From the NCBI GenBank assembly GCA_013177805.1, contig JABLXU010000043.1, forward strand, positions 1 to 46,277: DNA of 46,277 nt, given 5' to 3'. A model generated the notes under the pieces. The model was not told the origin of the DNA and searched no databases. It saw only the letters and a list, made by a program, of their open reading frames with translations. Both the position numbers and the translations under genes were made by a program. Below are positions 33,865 to 41,371 of the stretch, one piece after another (position 1 is the stretch's first letter; every line of letters starts with the position of its first letter). Origin of the DNA: Candidatus Omnitrophota bacterium (GTDB taxonomy: Bacteria > Hinthialibacterota > Hinthialibacteria > Hinthialibacterales > Hinthialibacteraceae).

Positions 33865-34296
33865 TTATTCAAGCAACCGGAGGATTTCTTGCAGATCCCG
33901 CTTGATGGCGGCCAGATCGTAAGGTTCACGGGCCGCGGGGGAGGCTGAATCGCTAGCGGGAGTTTCTGACGGCGGGGCGGCTTCTACTTTTTCACTGTTC
34001 CGTTCGGCGCGCAGGGCTTGGAGGCCTCCCCGCAGTTTGCGTTCCGCCCCGTCCAAGGTATACCCCTCGTTGTAAAGCAGATTGACGATTTCAAGTAGAA
34101 GTTCCAAATCACCCCGCGTGTATTTCCTTTGGTTTCCTCCTACCCGTTTGGGATTCAGCCTGCTGAACTTGGTTTCCCAATAGCGCAACACATGCGGTTC
34201 CACGCCCGTGTAATCGCTGGCTTCGCTGATGGAGTAATAAATCTTTTTGGGGATTTCGTCCAATCGTATGGTTCGTGGCCGGGTTCTATTCGCCAT
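33865..34296 (-). CDS. MerR family transcriptional regulator
   Basis: A DNA-binding protein of 143 aa. The MerR winged helix spans about residues 20-88: YYSISEASDYTGVEPHVLRYWE, then NPKRVGGNQRKYTRGDLELL. It matches the helix-turn-helix, wing and R-x-Y pattern of the family. The following region has a helix NLLYNEGYTLDGAERKLRG, a Pro/Ser/Ala-rich linker, and a short C-terminal helix (AAIKRDLQEILRLLE). No cysteine or effector domain is visible, so it is of the short HTH type often found near integration-host-factor-like or ribosome genes, and the signal is unknown. The start at 34296 is chosen from the conserved fold; the frame is open to 34332. TATAAT on the - strand sits too close to the ATG to be its promoter. 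Confidence 0.85.
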   Translation of the reverse strand: MANRTRPRTIRLDEIPKKIYYSISEASDYTGVEPHVLRYWETKFSRLNPKRVGGNQRKYTRGDLELLLEIVNLLYNEGYTLDGAERKLRGGLQALRAERNSEKVEAAPPSETPASDSASPAAREPYDLAAIKRDLQEILRLLE

Positions 34297-34377
34297 GATT
34301 ATAACATGTTGAAAAATAGTAGGATAGATCAAGTTGAATCAAGTATTTTTTCTAGTACTTGTTTGCAGAGAAAGAGT

Positions 34378-34450
34378 CGATTTGTTCCTATCAGGATTTC
34401 TCTTACCCTGCCTCTCTCCCAGAGGAAGAGGAAACGGTTTAGTACTTCCA
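34378..34450 (+). repeat. Intergenic repeat, copy J
   Basis: A + orientation copy with left module CCTATCAGGATTTCTC, then TTACCCTG and the core CTCTCTCCC...AGAGGAAGAGG (34403-34433). It lies in the 557-base gap between the MerR gene and the small membrane protein gene, both on the - strand. The rest of the gap is AT-richer than its surroundings. An open + frame at 34539-34871 is not supported as a gene. Confidence 0.7.
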
Positions 34451-34853
34451 ATCCTACTTATCCAGTGAATCAATCACAAAGAAAGTAATTTACTCAAGCA
34501 GAGGTTCTTGCCTTGACCTGTGTGTCCCATTCCACTCCATGTTGGTACTGATGAAGCCACATTCTCAGACTGAGTCAAAGCCGTTCAAGAATACCTCGCA
34601 AGTTCTCGTCCAAAATTATAAATCATTTGTGGTAACAATTCCATACTTTAACCTGATTTTTATTTCATCAGCTCTAAGCTATTCAATCGTAATCCCTTAC
34701 CTGATAAACATAAAGAGTACTCCCCCAAAACGCAGGCGAAAAAGGGATGATTTCATGCTTGGCATGGATGGAACCCGTGTGGGTGTTCATGAAGGGGGTG
34801 AGGCTGAGGGGATGATGTTCAGCATCAGTAGTTTGACTCTATTCTGGATAGAG

Positions 34854-35111
34854 TTATTGCTTTTCAGCTGAATGTGAATGGGGTTGAGGTGGATGAGCCG
34901 CGGAATCGGATTCTGTGGGATAAGCCGCTTTCAACAAATCCGAGCGCTTCGCGTATTTGTCGAAATAGGTATGCGGCGCCGGGGATTTCTTGAATCGATC
35001 GAGATTGGTTTTCTGGATTTTTTGGCGTTTATAGAAGAATAAAACGGAATAGACAAGCATCCCCGTTACAAGCAAAACCGTGATAATCCCCATCGCAATG
35101 GACGATGCCAT
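34854..35111 (-). CDS. Small single-pass membrane protein, unknown
   Basis: An 85-residue protein I do not recognise. One hydrophobic segment (about 5-27, AMGIITVLLVTGMLVYSVLFF) is followed by a basic stretch YKRQKIQKTNLDRFKK. That places the C-terminal 55 residues in the cytoplasm by the positive-inside rule. The tail is polar and ends in a His/Pro/Ser-rich run (HPPQPHSHSAEKQ). GAGGA lies 7 bases before the ATG, which supports translation. It sits between the MerR gene and the divergent Prx6-type gene, 330 bases from the latter, and could be tied to either, which I cannot show. Confidence 0.6.
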   Translation of the reverse strand: MASSIAMGIITVLLVTGMLVYSVLFFYKRQKIQKTNLDRFKKSPAPHTYFDKYAKRSDLLKAAYPTESDSAAHPPQPHSHSAEKQ

Positions 35112-35441
35112 TTCCAGTCCTCATTGATCTCTGTGGCGATTTCGAATGATTTCGCGTGGATTCCATTTAAACGCGGTTGGCAAGTGGCGCAAGAGATCTT
35201 GCGTTTTGCCGGTTGCCTTAGAAACATGGATAGCAGACTGGGACGAATCGGGAGGGGGAATCTGCCGCTTATATGGTATTGGATACTAAATAGGAATTAA
35301 TCTGAAAATTATGCGTCAAAATCATTCTCCGGCCTTCCGGTTATGTCTATCGGCTGGTTTACTGATAGTATCGTGAAATGAAATCCCATAGAATTACCAT
35401 AATGGCAACTATCGTATGAGAAAAAAGAAAGGATACGCACC
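35112..35441. other. Divergent intergenic region, no gene seen
   Basis: This 330-base stretch separates the small membrane protein (-) and the Prx6-type gene (+). It is AT-rich near the right end. A -10-like CATAAT (35398-35403) precedes the peroxiredoxin gene, but no -35 box stands out. AAAGGA lies 8 bases before the ATG at 35442. No repeat copy is present. Confidence 0.5.
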
Positions 35442-36110
35442 ATGACAAACAATCATACTTGTCCCATGGATGAAGAACCGATGTGCCTCAGTCCTCAACT
35501 CAACGCTCCCGCTCCCGATTTTGAAGCCAAGACCACGCAGGGAATCAAGAAACTAAGCGATTACCAAGGCCGGTGGCTGATCTTGTTTTCACACCCGGCG
35601 GATTTCACACCGGTTTGCACGACCGAGTTCATCGCTTTCGCGAAGGCCTATCCTCAGTTTCAAAGTCTGAATTGTGATCTTTTGGGGCTTTCGATCGACA
35701 GCAATTTCGCTCATCTCGCCTGGATCCGCAACATCAAGCAAAATTTCGGCGTAGAGATTCCTTTCCCGATCATCGAGGACTTATCCATGGATGTCGCCTT
35801 CAAATATGGGATGATTCAACCCGGCGCCAGCGACACTTCTGCCGTGCGCGCGGTTTTCATCATCGATCCCCACTCGATTCTGCGCGCCATGGCGTATTAC
35901 CCGATGAGCAACGGGCGCTCGGTGAATGAATTCCTCCGTCTGCTCCAGGCCTTGCAGACCAGTGACAAGTACAAGGTCGCGACACCCGAAGGTTGGCAAC
36001 CGGGCGACAAGGTGATCGTGCCGCCTCCCGCCACCGCCGCGGACGCGGAAAAGCGCAAGGATGAAGGCTACGAGTATGTCGATTGGTATTTCTGCAAAAA
36101 ATCCCTTTAA
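35442..36110 (+). CDS. Peroxiredoxin, Prx6/1-Cys (archaeal-like) type
   Basis: Reduces peroxides. The peroxidatic C59 is in the hallmark HPADFTPVCTTEF (51-63). GLSIDSNFAHLAWIRNI and the long C-terminal domain (YPMSNGRSVNEFLRLLQAL, then GWQPGDKVIVPP) are typical of Prx6-type enzymes of about 220 residues. C218 in DWYFCKK matches the extra cysteine used for disulfide resolution in archaeal members. An unusual N-terminal extension carries C7 and C15 (CPMDEEPMC), spaced CX7C, before the fold begins near residue 20; the start is supported by AAAGGA. A hairpin at 36159-36182 probably ends the transcript. It is monocistronic. Confidence 0.92.
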   Translation: MTNNHTCPMDEEPMCLSPQLNAPAPDFEAKTTQGIKKLSDYQGRWLILFSHPADFTPVCTTEFIAFAKAYPQFQSLNCDLLGLSIDSNFAHLAWIRNIKQNFGVEIPFPIIEDLSMDVAFKYGMIQPGASDTSAVRAVFIIDPHSILRAMAYYPMSNGRSVNEFLRLLQALQTSDKYKVATPEGWQPGDKVIVPPPATAADAEKRKDEGYEYVDWYFCKKSL

Positions 36111-36158
36111 TGTGGAATGAGGTAGCCAGGTTTTTTCCATCCTGATCTGAATAAGTTT

Positions 36159-36192
36159 GGGGCGGTGGATGATCCCCGCCCCGATTTCATTT
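36159..36192 (+). terminator. Probable terminator after the Prx6-type gene
   Basis: A 7-bp GC stem, GGGGCGG (36159-36165) with CCGCCCC (36176-36182), has a 10-base loop and is followed by GATTTCATTTC. The T-rich part is interrupted, so termination efficiency is uncertain. Confidence 0.5.
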
Positions 36193-36290
36193 CGGGATAG
36201 GCCGCTTGACATGCCTGGCCCCTTTCTTCCATGATCGAGTCCGGTATCGAATCCGAGTGAATTTCACATCGCGAAGGGTGGAGAACCGAC

Positions 36291-37454
36291 ATGAATCAAA
36301 CTCACGAAACCCGCTCATCCGTGACCCGCCGGGGATTTTTGCGAACCACCGCCACCGCATCTGCCTTGGCGTTTGGGGCGGTACCCCCGGTTTTGGGGGC
36401 GAACGAAGAAGTGGTGATAGGAATGATCGGCACCGGGGGGCGTGGACAGCGCCTGCTGAAGGCGATCACCAACATCAAGGGATACCGGGTGGCCGCCGTT
36501 TGCGACCTGGTGCCGGACCGGGCCGCTGCCGCCGCGGAAATCTGCAGCCAGTATAAGCCCAAGGTCCGGGAATACACGGATTTCAAGAAGATGCTGGCCG
36601 AGGAAACGTTGGACGCTTGTTTTGTGGTCACCGAGGAAGGCAATCATGCCCTGTGCGTGATTCCCGTGCTCGAAGCGGGGCTGCATTGTTTCAGCGAGAA
36701 GCCCATCGACGTCACGGTGGAGAAGGTCGACCGGGTGGTACAAGCCGCCCGAAAGGCCAAAGGCATCCTGCAGATCGGTTACCAGCGGCGTTATCTTCCC
36801 GGGTTTCAAAAAGCGATGGCAGAGATTCATTCCGGCAACATGGGTAACGTGACCTATCTGCAGGCACAATGGCATTGGCCGTATGGGGTGGGCGGCCGGT
36901 ATTTGGACATGGATTTCGCCGGGTGCTGGTTCTTGGCGCAGGCCTGCCATCACGCTGATGTCATGGCCTGGGTGATGAAGGATCAGCCGCCGGTTTGCTG
37001 TGCCGCCATGGGCGCGATCACCCAGAAGAACGAGAATCCGCCTGTGCATTGCGCCGAGGACCACTCGGGAGTGCTTTTCCAATTTTCTGGGAATGTGATC
37101 TTCTCGTACACTCATGTCATGAACGCGTGCGATGCCTTTTGCGGCGAGAAATTGTGGGTCTATTTGGAGAAAGGAGGAATCGACCTGCCGGGTGGAATGA
37201 AATATCCCATGGCCGGCCAGGGGGAGCCCATGCGTCTGGCCGAGGCCAGCAGTGATTGGGATAACGGGACGTATGAAGAACTGGAGGCCTTCGTTCGCCA
37301 TATACGCAACGGCGAGACCCCCTTGAGCAACGCGGAGACCGCGCGCATCGGCACCTTGATGGGGATTCTGGGCGGCAAGGCGATGTACAAGCGGCAGGAA
37401 CGGAGTTTCACGCCGTCCGTCGAATACTGGAAAGACTTGGGATCGGCCACATGA
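36291..37454 (+). CDS. Tat-exported Gfo/Idh/MocA family oxidoreductase
   Basis: An NAD(P)-dependent oxidoreductase with a bound cofactor, expected in the periplasm. The N-terminus is a twin-arginine signal (TRRGFLRTT, residues 12-20, with hydrophobic AASALAFGA following). The Rossmann motif is GMIGTGGRG (44-52), and the conserved EKP is at 136-138 (HCFSEKPID). ACHHADVMAWV carries the expected catalytic-side His. In such proteins a tightly bound NAD(P) allows C3 oxidation or reduction of sugars and glycosides after folding in the cytoplasm. The Shine-Dalgarno site GGTGGAG lies 7 bases from the ATG. The next gene is a close paralogue; DUF1080 and an ABC sugar importer are further on. The substrate is unknown. 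Confidence 0.88.
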   Translation: MNQTHETRSSVTRRGFLRTTATASALAFGAVPPVLGANEEVVIGMIGTGGRGQRLLKAITNIKGYRVAAVCDLVPDRAAAAAEICSQYKPKVREYTDFKKMLAEETLDACFVVTEEGNHALCVIPVLEAGLHCFSEKPIDVTVEKVDRVVQAARKAKGILQIGYQRRYLPGFQKAMAEIHSGNMGNVTYLQAQWHWPYGVGGRYLDMDFAGCWFLAQACHHADVMAWVMKDQPPVCCAAMGAITQKNENPPVHCAEDHSGVLFQFSGNVIFSYTHVMNACDAFCGEKLWVYLEKGGIDLPGGMKYPMAGQGEPMRLAEASSDWDNGTYEELEAFVRHIRNGETPLSNAETARIGTLMGILGGKAMYKRQERSFTPSVEYWKDLGSAT

Positions 37455-37559
37455 GCCGGCTCCGGCCGCGCCGGTCCGCGGCTTGACAGGAAGAACGGAG
37501 GGCTGGATGATCGAGGAAGGAAGCCGAAGGATTTCATGAAGAGGCCAGAATTCCATTCC

Positions 37560-37755
37560 GATTCATCCGGAAAGTGCGTATCAAATGAAGTACGAATGAT
37601 TCCATTTATTCCAGGATGAGGGCGGACACCCAGGTTCACCCTTTTAAAAGTACCCTCACCCTGGCCCTCTCCCAGGGGGAGGGAATTGGTCAATGTTCTG
37701 ATGCCTACACATATCGCGAACTTCGCATTGAGAAAGTGCCGTATTCAGGGAAAGA
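37560..37755 (+). repeat. Intergenic repeat, copy K (extended)
   Basis: A + orientation copy that fills most of the 370-base gap between the two Gfo/Idh/MocA genes. It begins GATTCATCCGGAAAGTG (shared with copy L), and has the core CCCTCACCCTGG with CCCTCTCCCAGGGGGAGGG (37653-37686). A right module with GCATTGAGAAAGTGC follows at 37725-37739. Confidence 0.75.
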
Positions 37756-37824
37756 GCATTGATACCTGATCCATTTAAAAACAATCCGTTCACCATATGT
37801 TTTTAGATCATTAAGGAGGATACG

Positions 37825-38967
37825 ATGTCTGAGAAAAAAGAGGTTTCACGCCGATCATTCATTCAAGCCACGGCAGCTGGCGCGTCCACGCTGGCCCTGG
37901 GGATTTCACAGCGGGTACTGGGCGCGAACGACGAAGTGATCCTGGGCATGATTGGCACCGGGGGGCGGGGGCAAAGCCTCTTGAAGCGTCTAACCCGTGT
38001 GCCCCATGTCCGGGTGGCAGCCCTTTGCGACCTGCGGGAAGAGCGGGTTAACCAAGCCGGCCAGATCTTCGAGGACGCCAAGAAATACATCCAATTCGAA
38101 GAACTGCTGGAGAAGGAGAAACTGGACGGGTGCATCGTGGCCACCGAGGTGGGCAATCACGCCAAGTGCGTCATCCCCGTCCTCGAGTCGGGATTGCATT
38201 GTTTCAGCGAGAAGCCCATGGATTGTACGGTGGAGAAGGTGGACGCCATCGTCAAGGCGGCCCGGCAGGCCAAGGGAATCTATCAGGTCGGCTTCCAGCG
38301 CCGGTACGCCCCCGCGTTCGTGGACGGCATCGGCCAGATTCACGCGGGTATAATCGGCGACGTGACTATTATGCAGGGGCATTGGCATTGGCCGTGGCAA
38401 GTCGGCGGCTGGGTCGCGGATGTGGATATGTCCGGCGGCGAAATTGTCGAGCAGGCATGCCACCACATGGATGTCATGAGCTGGGTCAAGCAGGGCAAGC
38501 CGCCGGTGAAATGCGTGGCCGTGGGCCATATCACCCGCCCCAATCCCGGATCGAACGAACACAACTCCGAGGATCAATCCGCCGTAACTTTCTTGTGGGA
38601 CGATGGGACCATTTTCAGCTACACGCACATGTTTTACTTGGCCGATCATTTTCAAAGCGAGCAGTTGGTCGTGCACGGGAAGAAGGGCGGAGTCGATCTG
38701 CGGGAAGGGATGTTCTATCCGCGGGAAGGCCAGGGGGAGGCGAAGCGGATTGCCGAGAAGGTTCCCGATTGGGAGTATGGAACCTTGGAAGAACTGATCG
38801 CCTTTGCCGATCATATCCGCAAGGGGGAGAAATCCCGGAGTAACCAGGAAACCGGCCGTGTCTCCACCCTGATGTCGCTGATGGCCCGCAAGGCCATGTA
38901 CGAGCGGGAGACCAAGACTTTCGATCCCAAAGTGGTCACCTGGGAAGATTTAGGTTCGACCACCTAA
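37825..38967 (+). CDS. Tat-exported Gfo/Idh/MocA family oxidoreductase, paralogue
   Basis: A tandem paralogue of the gene at 36291, with the same design: Tat signal SRRSFIQAT (8-16) and hydrophobic region, GMIGTGGRG (41-49), EKP (129-131, in HCFSEKPMD) and ACHHMDVMSWV. Much of the core sequence is shared with its neighbour (for example FQRRYAPAF against YQRRYLPGF). An excellent Shine-Dalgarno site AAGGAGG sits 6 bases before the ATG. The two copies probably arose by duplication and may act on different sugars or on opposite steps. A hairpin at 39001-39027 follows the stop. Localisation is inferred from the signal only. Confidence 0.88.
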   Translation: MSEKKEVSRRSFIQATAAGASTLALGISQRVLGANDEVILGMIGTGGRGQSLLKRLTRVPHVRVAALCDLREERVNQAGQIFEDAKKYIQFEELLEKEKLDGCIVATEVGNHAKCVIPVLESGLHCFSEKPMDCTVEKVDAIVKAARQAKGIYQVGFQRRYAPAFVDGIGQIHAGIIGDVTIMQGHWHWPWQVGGWVADVDMSGGEIVEQACHHMDVMSWVKQGKPPVKCVAVGHITRPNPGSNEHNSEDQSAVTFLWDDGTIFSYTHMFYLADHFQSEQLVVHGKKGGVDLREGMFYPREGQGEAKRIAEKVPDWEYGTLEELIAFADHIRKGEKSRSNQETGRVSTLMSLMARKAMYERETKTFDPKVVTWEDLGSTT

Positions 38968-39000
38968 GAATGGGACGGGTGGCGAGAATGCCGGCTTGAA

Positions 39001-39032
39001 AAGGGGCACGCGTAACACGTGCCCCTTGTTTA
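39001..39032 (+). terminator. Probable terminator after the second Gfo/Idh/MocA gene
   Basis: A 10-bp stem, AAGGGGCACG (39001-39010) with CGTGCCCCTT (39018-39027), and a 7-base loop are followed by a short GTTTA tract. It begins 34 bases after the stop codon. Confidence 0.6.
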
Positions 39033-39033
39033 T

Positions 39034-39190
39034 GATTCATCCGGAAAGTGTGTATTCATGAGGTGAAATCAATTCCATGCACTCCGGAATGATTGAAGGC
39101 ACCAAGGCACTCCTCGACAAAATACCCTCACCGTGCCTCTCATCCAGAGGGAGAGGGAATGGGTAACTTGGGTGTCCGGGTTGAAGACCT
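39034..39190 (+). repeat. Intergenic repeat, copy L (extended)
   Basis: A + orientation copy starting GATTCATCCGGAAAGTG as in copy K, with the core CCCTCACCGTGCCTCTCATC then AGAGGGAGAGGG (39124-39158). It lies between the convergent Gfo/Idh/MocA paralogue and the DUF1080 gene. The left CTTTTCAGG element is not evident. Confidence 0.7.
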
Positions 39191-39284
39191 GTGGTGGTTA
39201 AAGTAGCCGTTGATGCCGGCACGGTCCTCTTCCGCATTTCTGGGACTCATCCATGACGAAAACTCAACAGAGCCTGAAAGTAAA

Positions 39285-39312
39285 GCAGGGGCGCGTGGCC
39301 ATGCGCCCCTGC
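39285..39312 (-). terminator. Probable terminator of the DUF1080 gene
   Basis: A 10-bp GC-rich stem, GCAGGGGCGC (39285-39294) with GCGCCCCTGC (39303-39312), and an 8-base loop. On the - strand it follows the DUF1080 stop and is followed by TTTACTTTC. On the + strand it is followed by TTCATTTTTA, so it may work both ways between the convergent genes. Confidence 0.55.
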
Positions 39313-39401
39313 GAAGTTCATTTTTAGGTATACTCTGCGCGGAAGGCGTTTTATTTCTTCCCGAAATGCGAAACAGGATATCAAGAATTAGTTGGAATTC
39401 A

Positions 39402-40100
39402 TCAAGAGTCCAGTTCTTTGATCTTGATGTTGCGGAAGAAGATCGGGGCGCCGGCGTGTTTCCCTTGCAGGCCGATCCGGCCATGTGTGGGCAATTCGGC
39501 CGCGGGTTTGCTGAGCCAGGAGGGAATTTCGCTGCCGTCCGGATTTTTCTTGGCGTCGGTCCATTTTTTCATGTCGAACTCGGTGACTAGTTCGCCGTTC
39601 AACAAGACGTAGATCATGGGGCCCTGGCAGGTAATGGTCATCCGGTTCCATTCGCCTGGCTTTTTGACCGAGGATTTCTTGGCGGCCAGGCGGCCGAAAA
39701 TGGCGGCACATTGCCAAGTTTTGGGTTGAGAGGACCATTTTTCGGAGAAATCGTCGGCGATCTGAATCTCGATCGAGTTAGGGATCCAGTCATTCATGTC
39801 GCTGCAATAGACAATCACGCCGCTGTTGGTCCCCTCGGCGTTTTTGAATTCCAGATCCAGGATGAAATTGCTGTAGTCCTTGGCGCTCCAGATCGCCTGA
39901 TCTTCACTGGCAGTGAGCACTCCATCTTCCACCGTCCACACGCCTTCGGGGAAGAGGGCGTCCGAGAGATCCGGCTTGAACAAGCTTGCCCATTCGCTGG
40001 TATCCGGGTGTGATTGGGGAGGGACCGCTATCTCCGCCGCGGTCAGCGCGAGCGGGAGCAGGCAAGAGAACCCCACGAGGAAAACCATTTGTTTTTTCAT
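39402..40100 (-). CDS. Exported DUF1080 (3-keto-disaccharide hydrolase-like) protein
   Basis: A secreted 232-residue protein with a Sec signal (about 1-21, ending LTAAE) and one DUF1080 domain, a concanavalin-like jelly-roll. Characters seen: the early FPEGVWTVEDGVLTASED, the central FILDLEFKNAEGTNSGVIVYC, NSIEIQI, the strand WNRMTITCQGPMIYVLLNGE, and the closing GRIGLQGKHAGAPIFFRNIKI. Characterised relatives hydrolyse 3-keto-glycosides made by Gfo/Idh/MocA-type oxidoreductases, which fits the two such genes next door, though the activity here is inference. AAAGGAG lies 8 bases before the ATG. It is transcribed toward the Gfo/Idh/MocA pair and ends near a hairpin at 39285-39312. Confidence 0.88.
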   Translation of the reverse strand: MKKQMVFLVGFSCLLPLALTAAEIAVPPQSHPDTSEWASLFKPDLSDALFPEGVWTVEDGVLTASEDQAIWSAKDYSNFILDLEFKNAEGTNSGVIVYCSDMNDWIPNSIEIQIADDFSEKWSSQPKTWQCAAIFGRLAAKKSSVKKPGEWNRMTITCQGPMIYVLLNGELVTEFDMKKWTDAKKNPDGSEIPSWLSKPAAELPTHGRIGLQGKHAGAPIFFRNIKIKELDS

Positions 40101-40354
40101 GACTTATTCTCCTTTCCATTGAATGAATATGAGCTGTGATTTAATCCATGCTGGCTCGAGTCAGCCAAATTCATATAAGATTACTTGATTTTACCGTGCC
40201 GCGCCATACCCAAACAGTGGAGAAATTAGACAAAAATCCATCCAAATCCCCTTTGGCTTCAACCCAGGCCGGGAGGAACGTTGATCAGCAGAAAAAATCC
40301 AGTAAGGTAACCGATAGCCGTTTGTTCATCAGAAAATCCAAAGGAGAGAATTCC

Positions 40355-41332
40355 ATGAAGATTCTAGTAAGTTTCGTGGTGGTTTCATTTGGGTTGATAG
40401 GAACCATGGCGCGTGCGCAAGACACGAGTGTCAATGTGAATACCCTCACGGCGCCGGAGTTGGCGGTTGTTCCTGTCATCGACGGAAACCTGGATGATCC
40501 GGCCTGGGCGCAAGTTCCCGCGGTGCGTGTCACCGGCAGCGGTGACAGTCCCGCGGCCACGGCACCGGGCGATTTGGACATCACGATGCAGGTGGCCTGG
40601 GACAAAGAGACCAACGCGCTGTATTTCGCGTTCAACGTAAAGGACGATGTGTTCGTGAACGTGCTGGGCTTGGGGTCTTCCGTGGGAAGCAGCGGCTGGC
40701 AAAACGAACGGATGGAACTCATCCTCAACGGTCTTAACACGGGAGAAGCCAGTCATGGGGAAAATTCGGAATTTCATACGCAATACACGTTCGATTTGCC
40801 CAACACCATCGATGATTCTCCGGTGGGGTTGGCGGATATCCCCGTAAGTACCGAGTTCATCGCGGTGCCGGTTTTGGAGGGCATCGACGGAAGCATTATT
40901 CCATCCGTTTGGCCGTTCAATCTCAATGATGGATATGTCCAGTCCGCCGCGATGATCCGGGTTACGAATCCCCAGGTTGACACCTGGATGGAGGCGCCCG
41001 TGGAATGGAATTGGGAATTCAAGATCGTGGTGTACGAGCAATTGTTCAATGCCAGCGCCACGGGGATCGATATGGCGGATCAGGCCAACATCGACAATGG
41101 ATATTTGGATTTCTTTGAGGATGCCGTCCACGTTATTCACATTTTGCGGGACCATGATGTCATTGGCCTGAGTCCTCAGCAAAACGACGCGGATGAATTC
41201 GACATTCCCCCCACGCGGGAGCATCAGCAAAATACCACCAACCGGGCCGGGAACTGGGACAGCAGCGCCGAATTGACCGGATTGATTCTGTTGCCTGCCC
41301 AGGTCAACGTGGCGGATTGGCCGATTCAATAA
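40355..41332 (+). CDS. Exported carbohydrate-binding (CBM9-like) protein
   Basis: A secreted protein of 325 aa. Signal peptide about 1-21 (LVSFVVVSFGLIGTMARA). The mature part is one CBM9-like sandwich that begins PVIDGNLDDPAWAQVP (40-55), as in the family's opening G-x-h-D-x-x-W. It continues with QVAWDKETNALYFAFNVKDD, an Asp/Asn-rich region and VEWNWEFKI. Such domains bind glycans or act as putative sugar-binding/enzyme modules; no catalytic residue set is known to me here. The start at 40355 has AAGGAG 8 bases upstream. The frame is open from 40148 without support. It is divergent from the DUF1080 gene (254 bases apart) and convergent with the ABC importer operon. Confidence 0.75.
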   Translation: MKILVSFVVVSFGLIGTMARAQDTSVNVNTLTAPELAVVPVIDGNLDDPAWAQVPAVRVTGSGDSPAATAPGDLDITMQVAWDKETNALYFAFNVKDDVFVNVLGLGSSVGSSGWQNERMELILNGLNTGEASHGENSEFHTQYTFDLPNTIDDSPVGLADIPVSTEFIAVPVLEGIDGSIIPSVWPFNLNDGYVQSAAMIRVTNPQVDTWMEAPVEWNWEFKIVVYEQLFNASATGIDMADQANIDNGYLDFFEDAVHVIHILRDHDVIGLSPQQNDADEFDIPPTREHQQNTTNRAGNWDSSAELTGLILLPAQVNVADWPIQ

Positions 41333-41360
41333 AGTGGGTCTGGGTATGCCGTGACCCGCT
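41333..41360. terminator. Weak hairpin between convergent genes
   Basis: AGTGGGTC (41333-41340) pairs with GACCCGCT (41353-41360), with one G-T pair and a 12-base loop. It lies between the CBM9-like gene and the ABC permease gene. No T tract is seen on either strand. Confidence 0.3.
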
Positions 41361-41371
41361 GGAGGGTGGGT

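Noticed and set aside
34298..34303. TATAAT on the - strand just before the MerR gene start
   Set aside because: It lies about 2 bases from the ATG with no -35 at a fitting distance, so it would place the transcript start inside the coding sequence.
34539..34871. Possible 110-residue + strand protein in the AT-rich gap
   Set aside because: There is no Shine-Dalgarno site or family feature, its product looks random, and its 3' end overlaps the small membrane protein gene on the other strand.
36315..37556. Long open - strand frame opposite the first Gfo/Idh/MocA gene
   Set aside because: The + strand has a Tat signal, EKP motif and Shine-Dalgarno site. The - frame has a random-looking His/Arg/Gly-rich product.
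908..39190. The repeats considered as a CRISPR array
   Set aside because: Copies are kilobases apart, have no regular spacers, are imperfect and hairpin-based, and no cas gene is nearby.
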